Origin: Arenimonas sp. SCN 70-307
GTDB taxonomy: Bacteria > Pseudomonadota > Gammaproteobacteria > Xanthomonadales > Xanthomonadaceae
Length of the DNA stretch: 60,063 nucleotides
Reading direction: 5' to 3'
Assembly (NCBI RefSeq): GCF_001724815.1
Contig: NZ_MEDO01000015.1
Span: 1 to 60,063 of the forward strand
This document shows, one piece after another, positions 51,551-59,900 of the stretch (positions within the stretch are counted from its first letter, which is position 1; each line of letters opens with the position of its first letter). Below the pieces are notes generated by a model. The model was not told the origin of the DNA. It searched no databases and saw only the letters and a list, made by a program, of their open reading frames with translations. A program made the translations under genes and the position numbers.

Positions 51551-52140
51551 ACGGGCCGATGAAGGAATGGGACGCCCTGGGCTCGGATTGGCGCGAGCAG
51601 GCCGTGCCGGCGGTGGACGTCGAGGCGCTGCGCGGAGAGGCCGGCCGCCAGGGCCGCCGACTGCGCTGGACGCTGGTGGCGGAAACGTTCATGGCGCTGC
51701 TGGCGATGCTGCTGGTGGGCTGGATCGCCCTGCGCGAGGGCGCCGTGCCGATGGAGCGCTGGCTTTTCGGCGCCCTGGCGCTGTCGATGATTCCCTACCA
51801 GGGCTACGTGCTCTGGCGCCGCCGCCACGACTGGAGCGAGGCCGGCCTCGATGCCGAGGCCCTGGTCGAGCTTGAACTGCGCCGCTGCGCCGGCACCGAG
51901 CACTACTGGCGCTTCGGCATGTGGTCGGTGCTGGTGCTGTGGGTGGTGATCTTTGCGGTGCTGATGGCCGGCCTGCACGGCGACTGGCCCATCGAGCAGG
52001 TGAGCGGCCTGGTGGGCGCCCTGGGCGCCAACGTCGTGGTGATCCCGCTCATCGGCCTTTACGGCCTGGCCCGCTGCCGCGGTGCACGCCAGCGCCGCGA
52101 GCGCCTGCTTGCGCTCCGCGGCCAGCTGCGCGGGCCGTAA
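51547..52140 (+). CDS. Membrane protein coupled to the ECF sigma factor, possible anti-sigma
   Basis: 197 residues, overlapping the sigma gene by 4 bases. A cytoplasmic N-terminus of about 40 residues (EWDALGSDWREQAVPAVDVE) is followed by four hydrophobic segments (about 43-62, 67-84, 121-141, 150-170) and a basic tail. The N-terminus has no HxxxCxxC zinc motif of classic ZAS anti-sigmas. Gene position suggests it holds or modulates the sigma factor at the membrane; that is inference. Confidence 0.7.
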   Translation: MNGPMKEWDALGSDWREQAVPAVDVEALRGEAGRQGRRLRWTLVAETFMALLAMLLVGWIALREGAVPMERWLFGALALSMIPYQGYVLWRRRHDWSEAGLDAEALVELELRRCAGTEHYWRFGMWSVLVLWVVIFAVLMAGLHGDWPIEQVSGLVGALGANVVVIPLIGLYGLARCRGARQRRERLLALRGQLRGP

Positions 52141-52143
52141 AAT
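52138..52143 (+). promoter_or_regulatory. -10 box of the DUF971 gene, leaderless arrangement
   Basis: TAAAAT overlaps the stop codon of the upstream gene (TAA, 52138-52140) and ends 6 bases before the ATG at 52150. Confidence 0.5.
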
Positions 52144-52149
52144 GGCGGC

Positions 52150-52500
52150 ATGAGCCCTCGCCCCACCGACCTCGTCCTGCACCGCGCCTCGCACGTCCTC
52201 GAAGTGGCCTTCGAGGACGGCCGGCGCTTCCGGCTGCCCTGCGAATACCTGCGGGTCGAATCGCCCAGCGCCGAAGTGCAGGGCCACGGCCCGGGCCAGA
52301 AGGTGCTGGTGGCCGGCAAGCGCGACGTGAACATCCGCGCCATCGACCCGGTGGGCCACTACGCCGTACTGCTGCGCTTCGACGACGGCCACGAAAGCGG
52401 CCTGTTCAGCTGGAGCCTGCTGGCCACGCTGGGCGAGGAATACGACACGCGCTGGGCCGCCTACCTCGCCGCCCTCGAAGCCGCCGGCCAAAGCCGGTGA
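52150..52500 (+). CDS. DUF971 domain protein (GBBH-like N-terminal fold)
   Basis: 116 residues, one domain. RPTDLVLHRASHVLEVAFED, RFRLPCEYLRVESPSAEVQG, NIRAIDPVGHYAVLLRFDDG and SGLFSWSLLATLGEEY are the conserved blocks of DUF971, the fold also found at the N-terminus of gamma-butyrobetaine hydroxylase and in iron-sulfur assembly-related proteins. It commonly neighbours ubiE and hslVU in proteobacteria, as here. Function not established. Its TGA stop (52498-52500) overlaps the left arm of a family B palindrome. Confidence 0.92.
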   Translation: MSPRPTDLVLHRASHVLEVAFEDGRRFRLPCEYLRVESPSAEVQGHGPGQKVLVAGKRDVNIRAIDPVGHYAVLLRFDDGHESGLFSWSLLATLGEEYDTRWAAYLAALEAAGQSR

Positions 52501-52576
52501 ACCAGGTTGATTTTATCCAACCAGGTTCATTTTCGGGCTGGCAAATGAACCTGGTTGGATAAAATCAACCTGGTTC
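52499..52576. repeat. Family B palindrome, long form with 34-bp arms
   Basis: Left arm 52499-52532 and right arm 52543-52576 are exact reverse complements around a 10-base loop. Each arm holds two copies of the ACCAGGTT core separated by GATTTTATCCA, so the element looks like a nested duplication of the short form at 37994. It lies between the convergent DUF971 and arsC genes. Confidence 0.9.
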
Positions 52577-52626
52577 GTGTTGAAGCGACCTGCCTGTCGG
52601 GCCTGACGGCCCTCCCCACGGGATTC

Positions 52627-52971
52627 CTAAAGGAATTCCTGGAACCGCTCGACGGGCCGGCCAATCACCGCCTTCCCGCCCACCTCCAGCACCGGCCGCT
52701 CGATCAGCCGCGGGTGCGCCGCCAGCAGCGCCGCCCATTCGGCCGCCGGCCTCTCGTCGGTGGCGGCCAGGCCCAGTTCCCGGGCCTCGTCCTCCTTGAA
52801 GCGCACCAGCGCCCGCGGGTCCCCGCCCAGCTTGCCCAGCAGGGCCAGCACGGCCGCCGCCGAGGGCGGCTGCCCCAGGTAGTCCACCACCTCGGCCTGC
52901 AGCCCCCGCGCCGCGAGCCAGGCCAGCGCCTCCCGCGACTTGCTGCACCGCGCGTTATGCCAAAGCTTCAT
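52627..52971 (-). CDS. arsC: ArsC-family glutaredoxin-like reductase
   Basis: 114 residues from the ATG at 52971. Thioredoxin fold with C9 in [11 protein letters not shown], the motif of glutaredoxin-dependent arsenate reductases, and a C-terminal [15 protein letters not shown] strand-turn. Reduces arsenate to arsenite, or may be a YffB-like protein of unknown substrate, since no other ars genes are near. It sits alone on the minus strand between DUF971 and ubiE. Confidence 0.85.
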   Translation of the reverse strand: MKLWHNARCSKSREALAWLAARGLQAEVVDYLGQPPSAAAVLALLGKLGGDPRALVRFKEDEARELGLAATDERPAAEWAALLAAHPRLIERPVLEVGGKAVIGRPVERFQEFL

Positions 52972-52993
52972 GCCGCCACCTCGAAAATGGAGG

Positions 52994-52999
52994 GATAAT
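52994..52999 (+). promoter_or_regulatory. -10 box of ubiE, leaderless arrangement
   Basis: GATAAT ends 6 bases before the ATG at 53006; five of six positions match TATAAT. No ribosome-binding site at the normal distance other than the promoter sequence itself. Confidence 0.55.
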
Positions 53000-53005
53000 G
53001 GTCGC

Positions 53006-53764
53006 ATGGACGAAAAAAGCACGCAGGGCACCACCCACTTCGGCTTCCGCGACGTGCCGGTGGCGGAGAAGAAGAAGCTCGTCGGCCAGGTCTTCAGCTC
53101 GGTCGCGCGCCAGTACGACCTGATGAACGACCTGATGTCGCTGGGCATCCACCGCGTGTGGAAGCGCTACTTCGTCGGCACTTCGGGCGTGAAGCGCGGC
53201 GACCGCGTGCTCGACCTCGCCGGTGGCACCGGCGACATCGCCGCGCTGCTGCACGAGCGCGTGGGCGAGACGGGCAGTGTGGTGCTGGGCGACATCAACG
53301 CGCAGATGCTCGGCGTCGGCCGCGACCGCCTCACCGACCGCGGCCTGGTGCGCGGCCTCGAGTACGTGCAGCTCAACGCCGAGGCGCTGCCCTTTCCGGA
53401 CGCCAGCTTCGACCTGGTCACGATTGCCTTCGGCCTGCGCAACGTCACCGAGAAGGCCAACGCCCTGCGCGAGATGCACCGCGTACTCAAGGTCGGCGGC
53501 CGCGCGCTGGTGCTCGAGTTCTCGCAGGTCAAGCCCGAGTGGTTCCGCCCCGTGTACGACTTCCATTCCTTCCAGGTGCTGCCGCGCCTGGGCAAGCTGT
53601 TCGCCAACGACGCCGACAGCTACCAGTACCTGGCCGAGTCGATCCGCAAGCACCCGCCGCAGGACGAGCTCAAGGCCATGATGGAAGCCGCCGGCTTCGC
53701 CCGCTGCGACTACCGCAACCTCAGCGCCGGCATCTGCGCCATCCACTCCGGCTACAAGGTTTAG
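53006..53764 (+). CDS. ubiE: Ubiquinone/menaquinone C-methyltransferase UbiE
   Basis: 252 residues. SAM-dependent C-methylation in quinone synthesis. [42 protein letters not shown] loop [12 protein letters not shown] (about 64-75) and [20 protein letters not shown] are UbiE signatures. The stop codon overlaps that of the convergent GspE-type gene by two bases. Confidence 0.98.
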   Translation: MDEKSTQGTTHFGFRDVPVAEKKKLVGQVFSSVARQYDLMNDLMSLGIHRVWKRYFVGTSGVKRGDRVLDLAGGTGDIAALLHERVGETGSVVLGDINAQMLGVGRDRLTDRGLVRGLEYVQLNAEALPFPDASFDLVTIAFGLRNVTEKANALREMHRVLKVGGRALVLEFSQVKPEWFRPVYDFHSFQVLPRLGKLFANDADSYQYLAESIRKHPPQDELKAMMEAAGFARCDYRNLSAGICAIHSGYKV

Positions 53765-55443
53765 TCGGCGCGCACGCGCCAGGCTTCGGTGAGGGAGATC
53801 AGGCCCTCGCGGGCCAGGTTCACGGCGGCCTGTGTCAGCGGCACCATGCCGTCCTCGATCGCGGCGGCGTGGATCTGGTCGGCTTCGGCGCCGGGCACGA
53901 TCAGCGACTGGATGCGCGGCGACACCACCATCAGCTCGTACACCGCGCGGCGCTTGAACACGCCCAGCCCGTCGCAGTGCGAGCAGCCGCGACCCTTGTG
54001 GAAGACCTCGTCCGGGCCCACGCCCAGGCTTTCGCGGATGTGCGGGTCGACGTCCTCGACTTCCCTGCAGTGCGTGCAGGTCAGGCGCACGAGCCGCTGC
54101 GACATCACCGCCAGCAGCGAGGCGCGCAGCAGGTAGGCCTCCACGCCCAGGTCGAGCAGGCGCGTGACCGTGGTGGCGGCGGTATTCGTGTGCAGCGTGG
54201 ACAGCAGCAGGTGGCCGGTGAGCGCGCTCTCGACGGCGATGCCGGCGGTCTCGCGGTCGCGGATCTCGCCCACCATGATCACGTCCGGGTCGTGGCGCAG
54301 GAAGTTGCGCATCGCGCTGGCGAAGGTGAACTGCGCGGCGCGGTTGACCTGCATCTGCTGGATCTCGTCGATGTAGAACTCGACCGGGTCCTCGATGGTG
54401 AGGATGTTGATGCGCTGCTTGCGCAGCTCGAGCAGCATCGCGTACAGCGTGGTCGACTTGCCGCAGCCGGTCGGGCCGGTGGTGAGGAACATGCCGTGGC
54501 TGCGGCTCATCACGTCGTCGATGCGACGCCGGTCTTCGGGCGTGAGGCCGAGCTGGTCGATGTCCCAGAGGCCTTCCTTGGTGTCGAGGAGGCGCACCAC
54601 CACGCTCTCGCCGAACACCGCCGGCAGCACCGAGATGCGCAGGTCGATGGCGCGCCCGTCGTCGAACACGAAGCTGGTGCGGCCGTCCTGGGGCTTGCGG
54701 TGCTCGGCCAGGTTCATCGAACCGAGCACCTTGATGCGGCTGGTCACCGCCGGGTGCAGGCTGCTCATGATGCGCCGCACCGGCACCATCTCGTCGTCGA
54801 TGCGGTAGAGCACGTCGGTGCCGTGCTCGCCCGGGCGCAGGTGGATGTCGGAGGCGCGCCGCGCCACCGCCTCGGCGATCAGCCCGTGCACGATGCGCAC
54901 CACCGGCTTTTCGCGCGAGAGGCGCTGCGCCTCCTGCTCGGTGGTTTCGACGATCGTGCCGGTCGGGTCCACGCCCAGCTGGCGGGCGATGTCGCGGTCC
55001 TCGACCTGGTCGTAGTGGCGGGCGATGGCCTCGCGGATGTCGCGCCCCGTCGCCAGCACCGCCTGGACGCGCTGGCGGGAGAGGAAGTCGAGCGTGCTCA
55101 GGGCCTCGGCATTGCCCGGGTCCTCCATCGCCACGGCGACGCTGCCGCCGCGCACCAGCAGCGGCACCGCCCGCAGGCGGCGGGCCACCTCCGGCCGGAT
55201 CAGGGCGGTCGCGGACGCGTCGGGCTCGAGGCCCGACAGCCGGGCCAGCGGCACCCCCAGCGAGGCCGCCTGCTCGTAGTGCGACTCGGTGCAGTCGTCG
55301 CCCAGCGCCAGCCACTGCGCCAGCGACAGCCCGCCACCCTCGTGGTTCCAGGTCGAGCCGGCCTGGGAGAACTCCAGCCAGCGGGCCAGCTCGGCGGGTG
55401 CCTTGATCAGGTGCGGGGAGGCGGGCTTGGCGTTGGCGGACAT
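53761..55443 (-). CDS. GspE/PilB-type secretion or pilus ATPase
   Basis: 560 residues. N-terminal T2SSE_N-like domain (about 20-150), then the AAA ATPase with Walker [10 protein letters not shown] (about 318-326), Asp box TIEDPVEF, Walker [11 protein letters not shown] and a tetracysteine zinc motif (CTHC ... CSHC, about 457-485). Powers a type II secretion pseudopilus or type IV pilus. No other gsp or pil genes lie nearby, so this is an orphan in the window; either a relocated PilB/GspE or a PulE-like paralogue. It is convergent with ubiE and divergent from the M1 peptidase. Confidence 0.88.
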   Translation of the reverse strand: MSANAKPASPHLIKAPAELARWLEFSQAGSTWNHEGGGLSLAQWLALGDDCTESHYEQAASLGVPLARLSGLEPDASATALIRPEVARRLRAVPLLVRGGSVAVAMEDPGNAEALSTLDFLSRQRVQAVLATGRDIREAIARHYDQVEDRDIARQLGVDPTGTIVETTEQEAQRLSREKPVVRIVHGLIAEAVARRASDIHLRPGEHGTDVLYRIDDEMVPVRRIMSSLHPAVTSRIKVLGSMNLAEHRKPQDGRTSFVFDDGRAIDLRISVLPAVFGESVVVRLLDTKEGLWDIDQLGLTPEDRRRIDDVMSRSHGMFLTTGPTGCGKSTTLYAMLLELRKQRINILTIEDPVEFYIDEIQQMQVNRAAQFTFASAMRNFLRHDPDVIMVGEIRDRETAGIAVESALTGHLLLSTLHTNTAATTVTRLLDLGVEAYLLRASLLAVMSQRLVRLTCTHCREVEDVDPHIRESLGVGPDEVFHKGRGCSHCDGLGVFKRRAVYELMVVSPRIQSLIVPGAEADQIHAAAIEDGMVPLTQAAVNLAREGLISLTEAWRVRAD

Positions 55444-55548
55444 GGCTCTGGCCGGGGTGGGATGCCTTCAGTATGGCCCAGCCCGGCCGGCGCGCTTTGA
55501 GCCATGTCAGGTCCCGGGCGCCGGGCCTTGCCCGGGGGCCCGCTGGGA

Positions 55549-55554
55549 TAGAAT
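55549..55554 (+). promoter_or_regulatory. Candidate -10 box of the M1 peptidase operon
   Basis: TAGAAT 28 bases upstream of the ATG at 55583, preceded 15 bases earlier by TTGCCC (55528-55533), a weak -35 with short spacing. Confidence 0.4.
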
Positions 55555-55582
55555 CGGGATATCCCGCCGTACGGAAACACCC

Positions 55583-57463
55583 ATGCGCCTGTTCAGCCTG
55601 CTGCTTGCCCTGCTGCTGCCCCTGCCGGCCTTCGCCCAGGCCGACCGGCTCGTCGACGAGCACTCCTACGCGGAGCCGTCGAAGGTGCGCATCAGCCACC
55701 TGGCCCTGGACCTCGAGGTCGACTTCGACAAGCGCCAGCTGGCCGGCAGCGCCACGTTCGACCTGCAGTGGGCCGACCCGGCCGCGCGCGAGCTGGTGCT
55801 CGACACCCGCGACCTGGAGATCGCCAAGGTCGAAGGCCGCACCGGCAACCGCAAATGGCGCGAGCTCGACTTCAGCCTGGCCGAGGCCGACCCGCGCTTC
55901 GGCAGCAAGCTCACCATCACCCTGCCGCGCCAGTTCGCGCAGGTGCGCGTGACCTACCTCACCTCGCCGCAGGCCTCGGGCCTGCAGTGGCTGGCGCCGG
56001 GCATGACCGCCGGCGGCAAGACGCCCTTCATGTTCAGCCAGTCGCAGGCCATCCACGCCCGCAGCTGGGTGCCGCTGCAGGACACGCCCTCGGTGCGCTT
56101 CACCTACACCGCGCGCATCAAGACCCCGCCCAGCGTGATGGCGCTGATGAGCGCCGACAACGAGCCGGCCGCGCTGCGCGACGGCGACTACTCCTTCGAG
56201 ATGCCGCAGGCCATCCCCAGCTACCTGATGGCCATCGCCGCCGGCGACCTGGTGTTCAAGCCGATCTCGCCGCGCGCCGGCGTCTGGGCCGAGCCGCAGA
56301 CGGTGGACCGCGCGGTGAAGGAGTTCGAGGACACCGAGAAGATGATCGAGGTGACCGAGCAGCTCTACGGCCCCTACCGCTGGGGTCGCTACGACCTGCT
56401 GATCCTGCCGCCCTCGTTCCCCTTCGGCGGCATGGAGAACCCGCGCCTGAGCTTCATCACGCCCACCGTGATCGCCGGCGACAAGTCGCTGGTGTCGCTG
56501 ATCGCGCACGAACTGGCGCATTCGTGGTCGGGCAACCTCGTCACCAACGCCACCTGGAAGGACATGTGGCTCAACGAGGGCTTCACCAGCTACGTCGAGA
56601 ACCGCATCGTCGAGGCGCTGTACGGCAAGGAGCGCGCCGACATGGAGTTCGTCAACAGCCGCAACGGCCTGCTCGAGGAGATGAAGCAGGTGCCGGTGGC
56701 GCAGCAGGTGCTGATGCTGCCCGCGCGCGCCGGTTCCGATCCGGAGGAGGCGCTGGGCGCCGTGGCCTACGACAAGGGCGCCTGGTTCCTGCAGTTCCTC
56801 GAGCAGCGCTACGGCCGCGAGGCCTTCGATCCCTTCCTGCGCGCCTGGTTCGACCAGCACGCCTTCCAGAGCGCCACCAGCGAGCAGTTCCTGGCCTTCC
56901 TCGAGGCCGAGCTGATGGCCAAGAACCCGGGCAAGGTGACGCGCGAGGAAGTGCTGGCCTGGATGACCCAGCCCGGCATCCCCGACAACGCGCCGCGCAT
57001 CGAGTCGCCGCGCCTGGCCGCCGTCGATGCCGCCCGCGCCGACTGGCTGGGCGACCGCAAGGCCGCGCGCGAGCTGCCCACCGCCGCCTGGACCACGCAG
57101 GAGTGGGTGTACTTCCTCGAGGGCCTGCCGGCCACGCTCGAGCCCGACCGTTTGGTCGAGCTCGACCAGGCCTTCCGCTTCACCGGCACCGGCAACGGCG
57201 AGATCGCCCAGCGCTGGTATCCGCTCAGCGAGCGCAGCCAGTACTTCGAGGCGCGGCCGGCGATGAGCCTGTTCCTGCGCAAGATCGGCCGCCGCAAGCT
57301 GATCATGCCGACCTACGAGGCGCTGGCCTCCACCGAGGACGGCCTGGCCTTCGCCACCCAGATCTTCGCGATGGCGCGGCCGGGCTACCATCCGATCACG
57401 ATCGGCTCGGTCGAAGCCTTGCTCACCAAGGCGCGCGCGGCGCTGGAAGCGGCGCCGCAGTGA
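55583..57463 (+). CDS. Secreted M1 family zinc aminopeptidase
   Basis: 626 residues with a signal peptide (MRLFSLLLALLLPLPAFAQA). Zinc site H309-E310-x-x-H313 with E332 (HELAHSWSGNL ... LNEGFTSY), preceded by the substrate-binding FGGMENP. The shape (N-terminal beta domain, thermolysin-like catalytic domain, helical C-terminal domain of the leukotriene A4 hydrolase type) fits a cold-active-aminopeptidase/LTA4H-like M1 enzyme. Removes N-terminal residues from peptides in the periplasm. The downstream hydrolase gene starts within its stop codon (GTGA). Confidence 0.95.
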   Translation: MRLFSLLLALLLPLPAFAQADRLVDEHSYAEPSKVRISHLALDLEVDFDKRQLAGSATFDLQWADPAARELVLDTRDLEIAKVEGRTGNRKWRELDFSLAEADPRFGSKLTITLPRQFAQVRVTYLTSPQASGLQWLAPGMTAGGKTPFMFSQSQAIHARSWVPLQDTPSVRFTYTARIKTPPSVMALMSADNEPAALRDGDYSFEMPQAIPSYLMAIAAGDLVFKPISPRAGVWAEPQTVDRAVKEFEDTEKMIEVTEQLYGPYRWGRYDLLILPPSFPFGGMENPRLSFITPTVIAGDKSLVSLIAHELAHSWSGNLVTNATWKDMWLNEGFTSYVENRIVEALYGKERADMEFVNSRNGLLEEMKQVPVAQQVLMLPARAGSDPEEALGAVAYDKGAWFLQFLEQRYGREAFDPFLRAWFDQHAFQSATSEQFLAFLEAELMAKNPGKVTREEVLAWMTQPGIPDNAPRIESPRLAAVDAARADWLGDRKAARELPTAAWTTQEWVYFLEGLPATLEPDRLVELDQAFRFTGTGNGEIAQRWYPLSERSQYFEARPAMSLFLRKIGRRKLIMPTYEALASTEDGLAFATQIFAMARPGYHPITIGSVEALLTKARAALEAAPQ

Positions 57464-58413
57464 GCGGACGCGGCGCGCGGCCCGCCTGGTGGCTGCGCGC
57501 CGGCGCGGTGGGGCTGGCAGTGGCCGGCCTGGGCGCCGCGGTCGCGCGGCCTGAATATGTGCTCGAGGCCGAGTTCGCGCGCCAGCGCTGGCTGGCGGGC
57601 GCCAAGGAAACCTCCTTCGATGTCGCCGGGCACCATTGGCGCGCCTTCGAGGCCGGCCCGGCCGGCGCGCCGCTGCTGGTGCTGGTGCATGGCTTCACCG
57701 GCAGCAAGGAAAACTGGCTGCCGCTGGCGCGCGAGCTCTCGCGCGACTACCGCGTGCTGGCCGTGGACCTGCCCGGCTGGGGCGAGAGCGAACGTCGCGA
57801 TGAGGCCGACTACGGCCCGGTGGCGCAGGCCGCGCGCCTGGCCGAGCTGATCGCCGCGCTGCCGCAGGCGCCGCAGATCGTGGTGGGCCACTCGATGGGC
57901 GGCCAGATCGTCGGCCTGCTGGCCTCGCGGCATCCGCAGGCCGCGCCGCGCATCGTGCTGATGTCCTCGGCCGGCGTGCGCTACCAGGAGAACGCCTTCG
58001 CCAGCGCCGTGCTCGCCGGCGAGAACCCCTTCCAGGTGACCACCCGCGCCGAGCTGCACCGCTACCTGGGCATCGTCTTCGCCGATCCGCCCTTCGTGCC
58101 CTGGCCGGCCACCGAGGCGCTGGTGCGCCGCCGCCGCGCCGACGCCGCCTTCGAGCAGCGCGTGCTCGACGGCATCGGCCGCGGTCCGGAGGCGTTCGCG
58201 CTCGAGGCCGAGCTGGGCAACATCGCCGCGCCCACGCTGCTGCTGTGGTGCCGCGACGACCAGGTGATCGACATCAGCGCCGCCGACGTCTTCGCCGCCG
58301 GCCTGCGCGACAGCCGCCGCGTCGTCCTCAGCGGCTGCGGCCACATGCCGATGATGGCGCAGCCGCGCCAGGTCGCCGAAGCGATCAACGCTTTCGCGGG
58401 CGGGCCGGGCTGA
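57460..58413 (+). CDS. Membrane-anchored alpha/beta hydrolase
   Basis: 317 residues from a GTG that overlaps the M1 peptidase stop (GTGA). One N-terminal hydrophobic segment (about 9-30) anchors or exports it. Hydrolase fold with oxyanion LVHGFTGSKENW (about 75-86), nucleophile S145 in VVGHSMGG, aspartate in LLLWCRDDQVID and histidine in SGCGHMPMM. Resembles lipase or esterase members near monoacylglycerol lipase. Substrate unknown. Coupled with its neighbours on both sides. Confidence 0.88.
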   Translation: MSGRGARPAWWLRAGAVGLAVAGLGAAVARPEYVLEAEFARQRWLAGAKETSFDVAGHHWRAFEAGPAGAPLLVLVHGFTGSKENWLPLARELSRDYRVLAVDLPGWGESERRDEADYGPVAQAARLAELIAALPQAPQIVVGHSMGGQIVGLLASRHPQAAPRIVLMSSAGVRYQENAFASAVLAGENPFQVTTRAELHRYLGIVFADPPFVPWPATEALVRRRRADAAFEQRVLDGIGRGPEAFALEAELGNIAAPTLLLWCRDDQVIDISAADVFAAGLRDSRRVVLSGCGHMPMMAQPRQVAEAINAFAGGPG

Positions 58414-58418
58414 CGCGC

Positions 58419-59900
58419 TTGCGCCGGGGCTTCGCCAGGGGCATCCATCCGGGCTGGCGGGTGCTGCGCTGGGTGCTGGTGGCCTGGCTGGTGGCCACGG
58501 CGCTGGTGGTGCTGGGCAGTGCCTTCAGCGCCCGCAGCCTGCCCGATCTCGAGCCCTGGCACCGCTGGAACTTCGAGAACGAACCGGGCGCCGGCGAACT
58601 GCGCGACATGGACTGGGCTGCCTACCTGCGCGCCGAGCAGGCGGTGTTCGACGAACTGCGCGCGCACCTCGCCGCCGAGCCCCGACCTGGCCGCTATCGT
58701 TATGAGACGCAGAGCCAGCTGGGCGCGCGCGACGGTGCCATCGACTGGAACCGCAGCCAGGTGCTGGCGCCGGAAGGCCCGGTGCGCGGCGGCGCGCTGA
58801 TGCTCCACGGCATGAGCGATTCGCCCTACAGCCTGCGCCACCTGGCCGAGATCTACCGGGCGCGCGGCTTCGTGGTGGTCATCCCGCGCCTGCCGGGCCA
58901 CGGCACCGCGCCCGCGGGGCTGCGCAGCGCGCAGTGGACGGATTGGCTGGCGACGGTGGAGCTGGCGGCGCGCGAGGTGCGCGCACTGGCAGGCGAGGAC
59001 AAGCCTTTCCATCTCGTCGGCTACTCCAACGGCGCCGCCCTGGGGCTGAAGTACGCGATGGACCGTGCGCAGGAGGGCGACCGCGCCGGGCTTCCGGTGC
59101 CCGACCGGCTGGTGATGGTGTCGCCGATGATCGGCATCGGCCGGCTGGCGGCGTTCTCGCGCTTGATGCCGCTGCTGTCGTGGGTACCGTACTTCGAGAA
59201 GTCGCGCTGGCTGGACGTGCAGCCGGAGTTCAATCCGTTCAAGTACAACTCGTTCCCGGTGAACGGCGTGCGCCAGTCCTGGCTGCTGGTCGGTGCCGTG
59301 CAGACCCAGCTGCTGCAACTCAATGCCACCGGGCGCAGCGACCGGCTGCCGCCGATCCTGGCCTTCCAGTCGGTGCTCGACGGCACGGTGAGCACCCGCG
59401 CGGTGGTGCGCAACCTGTTCGACCAGCTGCCGGCCAACGGCAGCGAACTGGTGCTGTTCGACATCAACCGGCAGGGCGTGCTGGCGCCGATGCTGCGGCG
59501 TTCCGCGGGCACGATCCTCGACGAGCTGCAGCCGGGCGAATCCTTCACGTACCGGCTGACGGTGGTGGGCAACGTGGATGCCGAGTCGGCCAACGTGGCC
59601 GAGCGCCGGCGCGAACCCGGCCAGCGCGAGGTCGTGTTCAGGCCGCTGCCCTACCTGTATCCCCCGAACGTGTACTCGCTCTCGCACGTGGCGCTGCCGT
59701 TCCCGGTGGACGACCCGCTGTACGGCCTGTCGCCAAGAACCGACGAGGACTACGGCATCCGCCTGGGCACGCTGGCCCTGCACGGCGAACGCGGCGCGCT
59801 CTCGGTCGGCACCGACCAGCTGCTGCGCCTGGGCAGCAACCCCTTCTACGACTACCTCTCCACCCGCATCGACCAGACCCTCGAGCAACAGGCGGACTAG
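58419..59900 (+). CDS. Membrane-anchored alpha/beta hydrolase, larger paralogue
   Basis: 493 residues if it starts at the TTG at 58419; a CTG at 58410 in the same frame, overlapping the preceding stop, is an alternative, and no ATG precedes the membrane helix (about 14-35). The hydrolase fold shows GALMLHGMSDSPYSLRHLA, the nucleophile elbow VGYSNGAALGLKYA, aspartate in QSVLDGTVS and histidine near SLSHVALPF. An extended C-terminal region (about 380-493) is not recognised. Third gene of the M1-hydrolase-hydrolase run. Start uncertain; function unknown. Confidence 0.78.
   Translation: MRRGFARGIHPGWRVLRWVLVAWLVATALVVLGSAFSARSLPDLEPWHRWNFENEPGAGELRDMDWAAYLRAEQAVFDELRAHLAAEPRPGRYRYETQSQLGARDGAIDWNRSQVLAPEGPVRGGALMLHGMSDSPYSLRHLAEIYRARGFVVVIPRLPGHGTAPAGLRSAQWTDWLATVELAAREVRALAGEDKPFHLVGYSNGAALGLKYAMDRAQEGDRAGLPVPDRLVMVSPMIGIGRLAAFSRLMPLLSWVPYFEKSRWLDVQPEFNPFKYNSFPVNGVRQSWLLVGAVQTQLLQLNATGRSDRLPPILAFQSVLDGTVSTRAVVRNLFDQLPANGSELVLFDINRQGVLAPMLRRSAGTILDELQPGESFTYRLTVVGNVDAESANVAERRREPGQREVVFRPLPYLYPPNVYSLSHVALPFPVDDPLYGLSPRTDEDYGIRLGTLALHGERGALSVGTDQLLRLGSNPFYDYLSTRIDQTLEQQAD

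Noticed and set aside
53761-55443. A full type II secretion or type IV pilus cluster
   Set aside because: Only the ATPase is present; flanking genes are ubiE and an M1 peptidase.
52955-57391. Open frame of 1478 codons on the minus strand
   Set aside because: It runs antisense to ubiE, through part of the GspE-type gene and antisense to the M1 peptidase. Its translation is low-complexity Gly/Arg/His/Val-rich, typical of GC-rich shadow frames.
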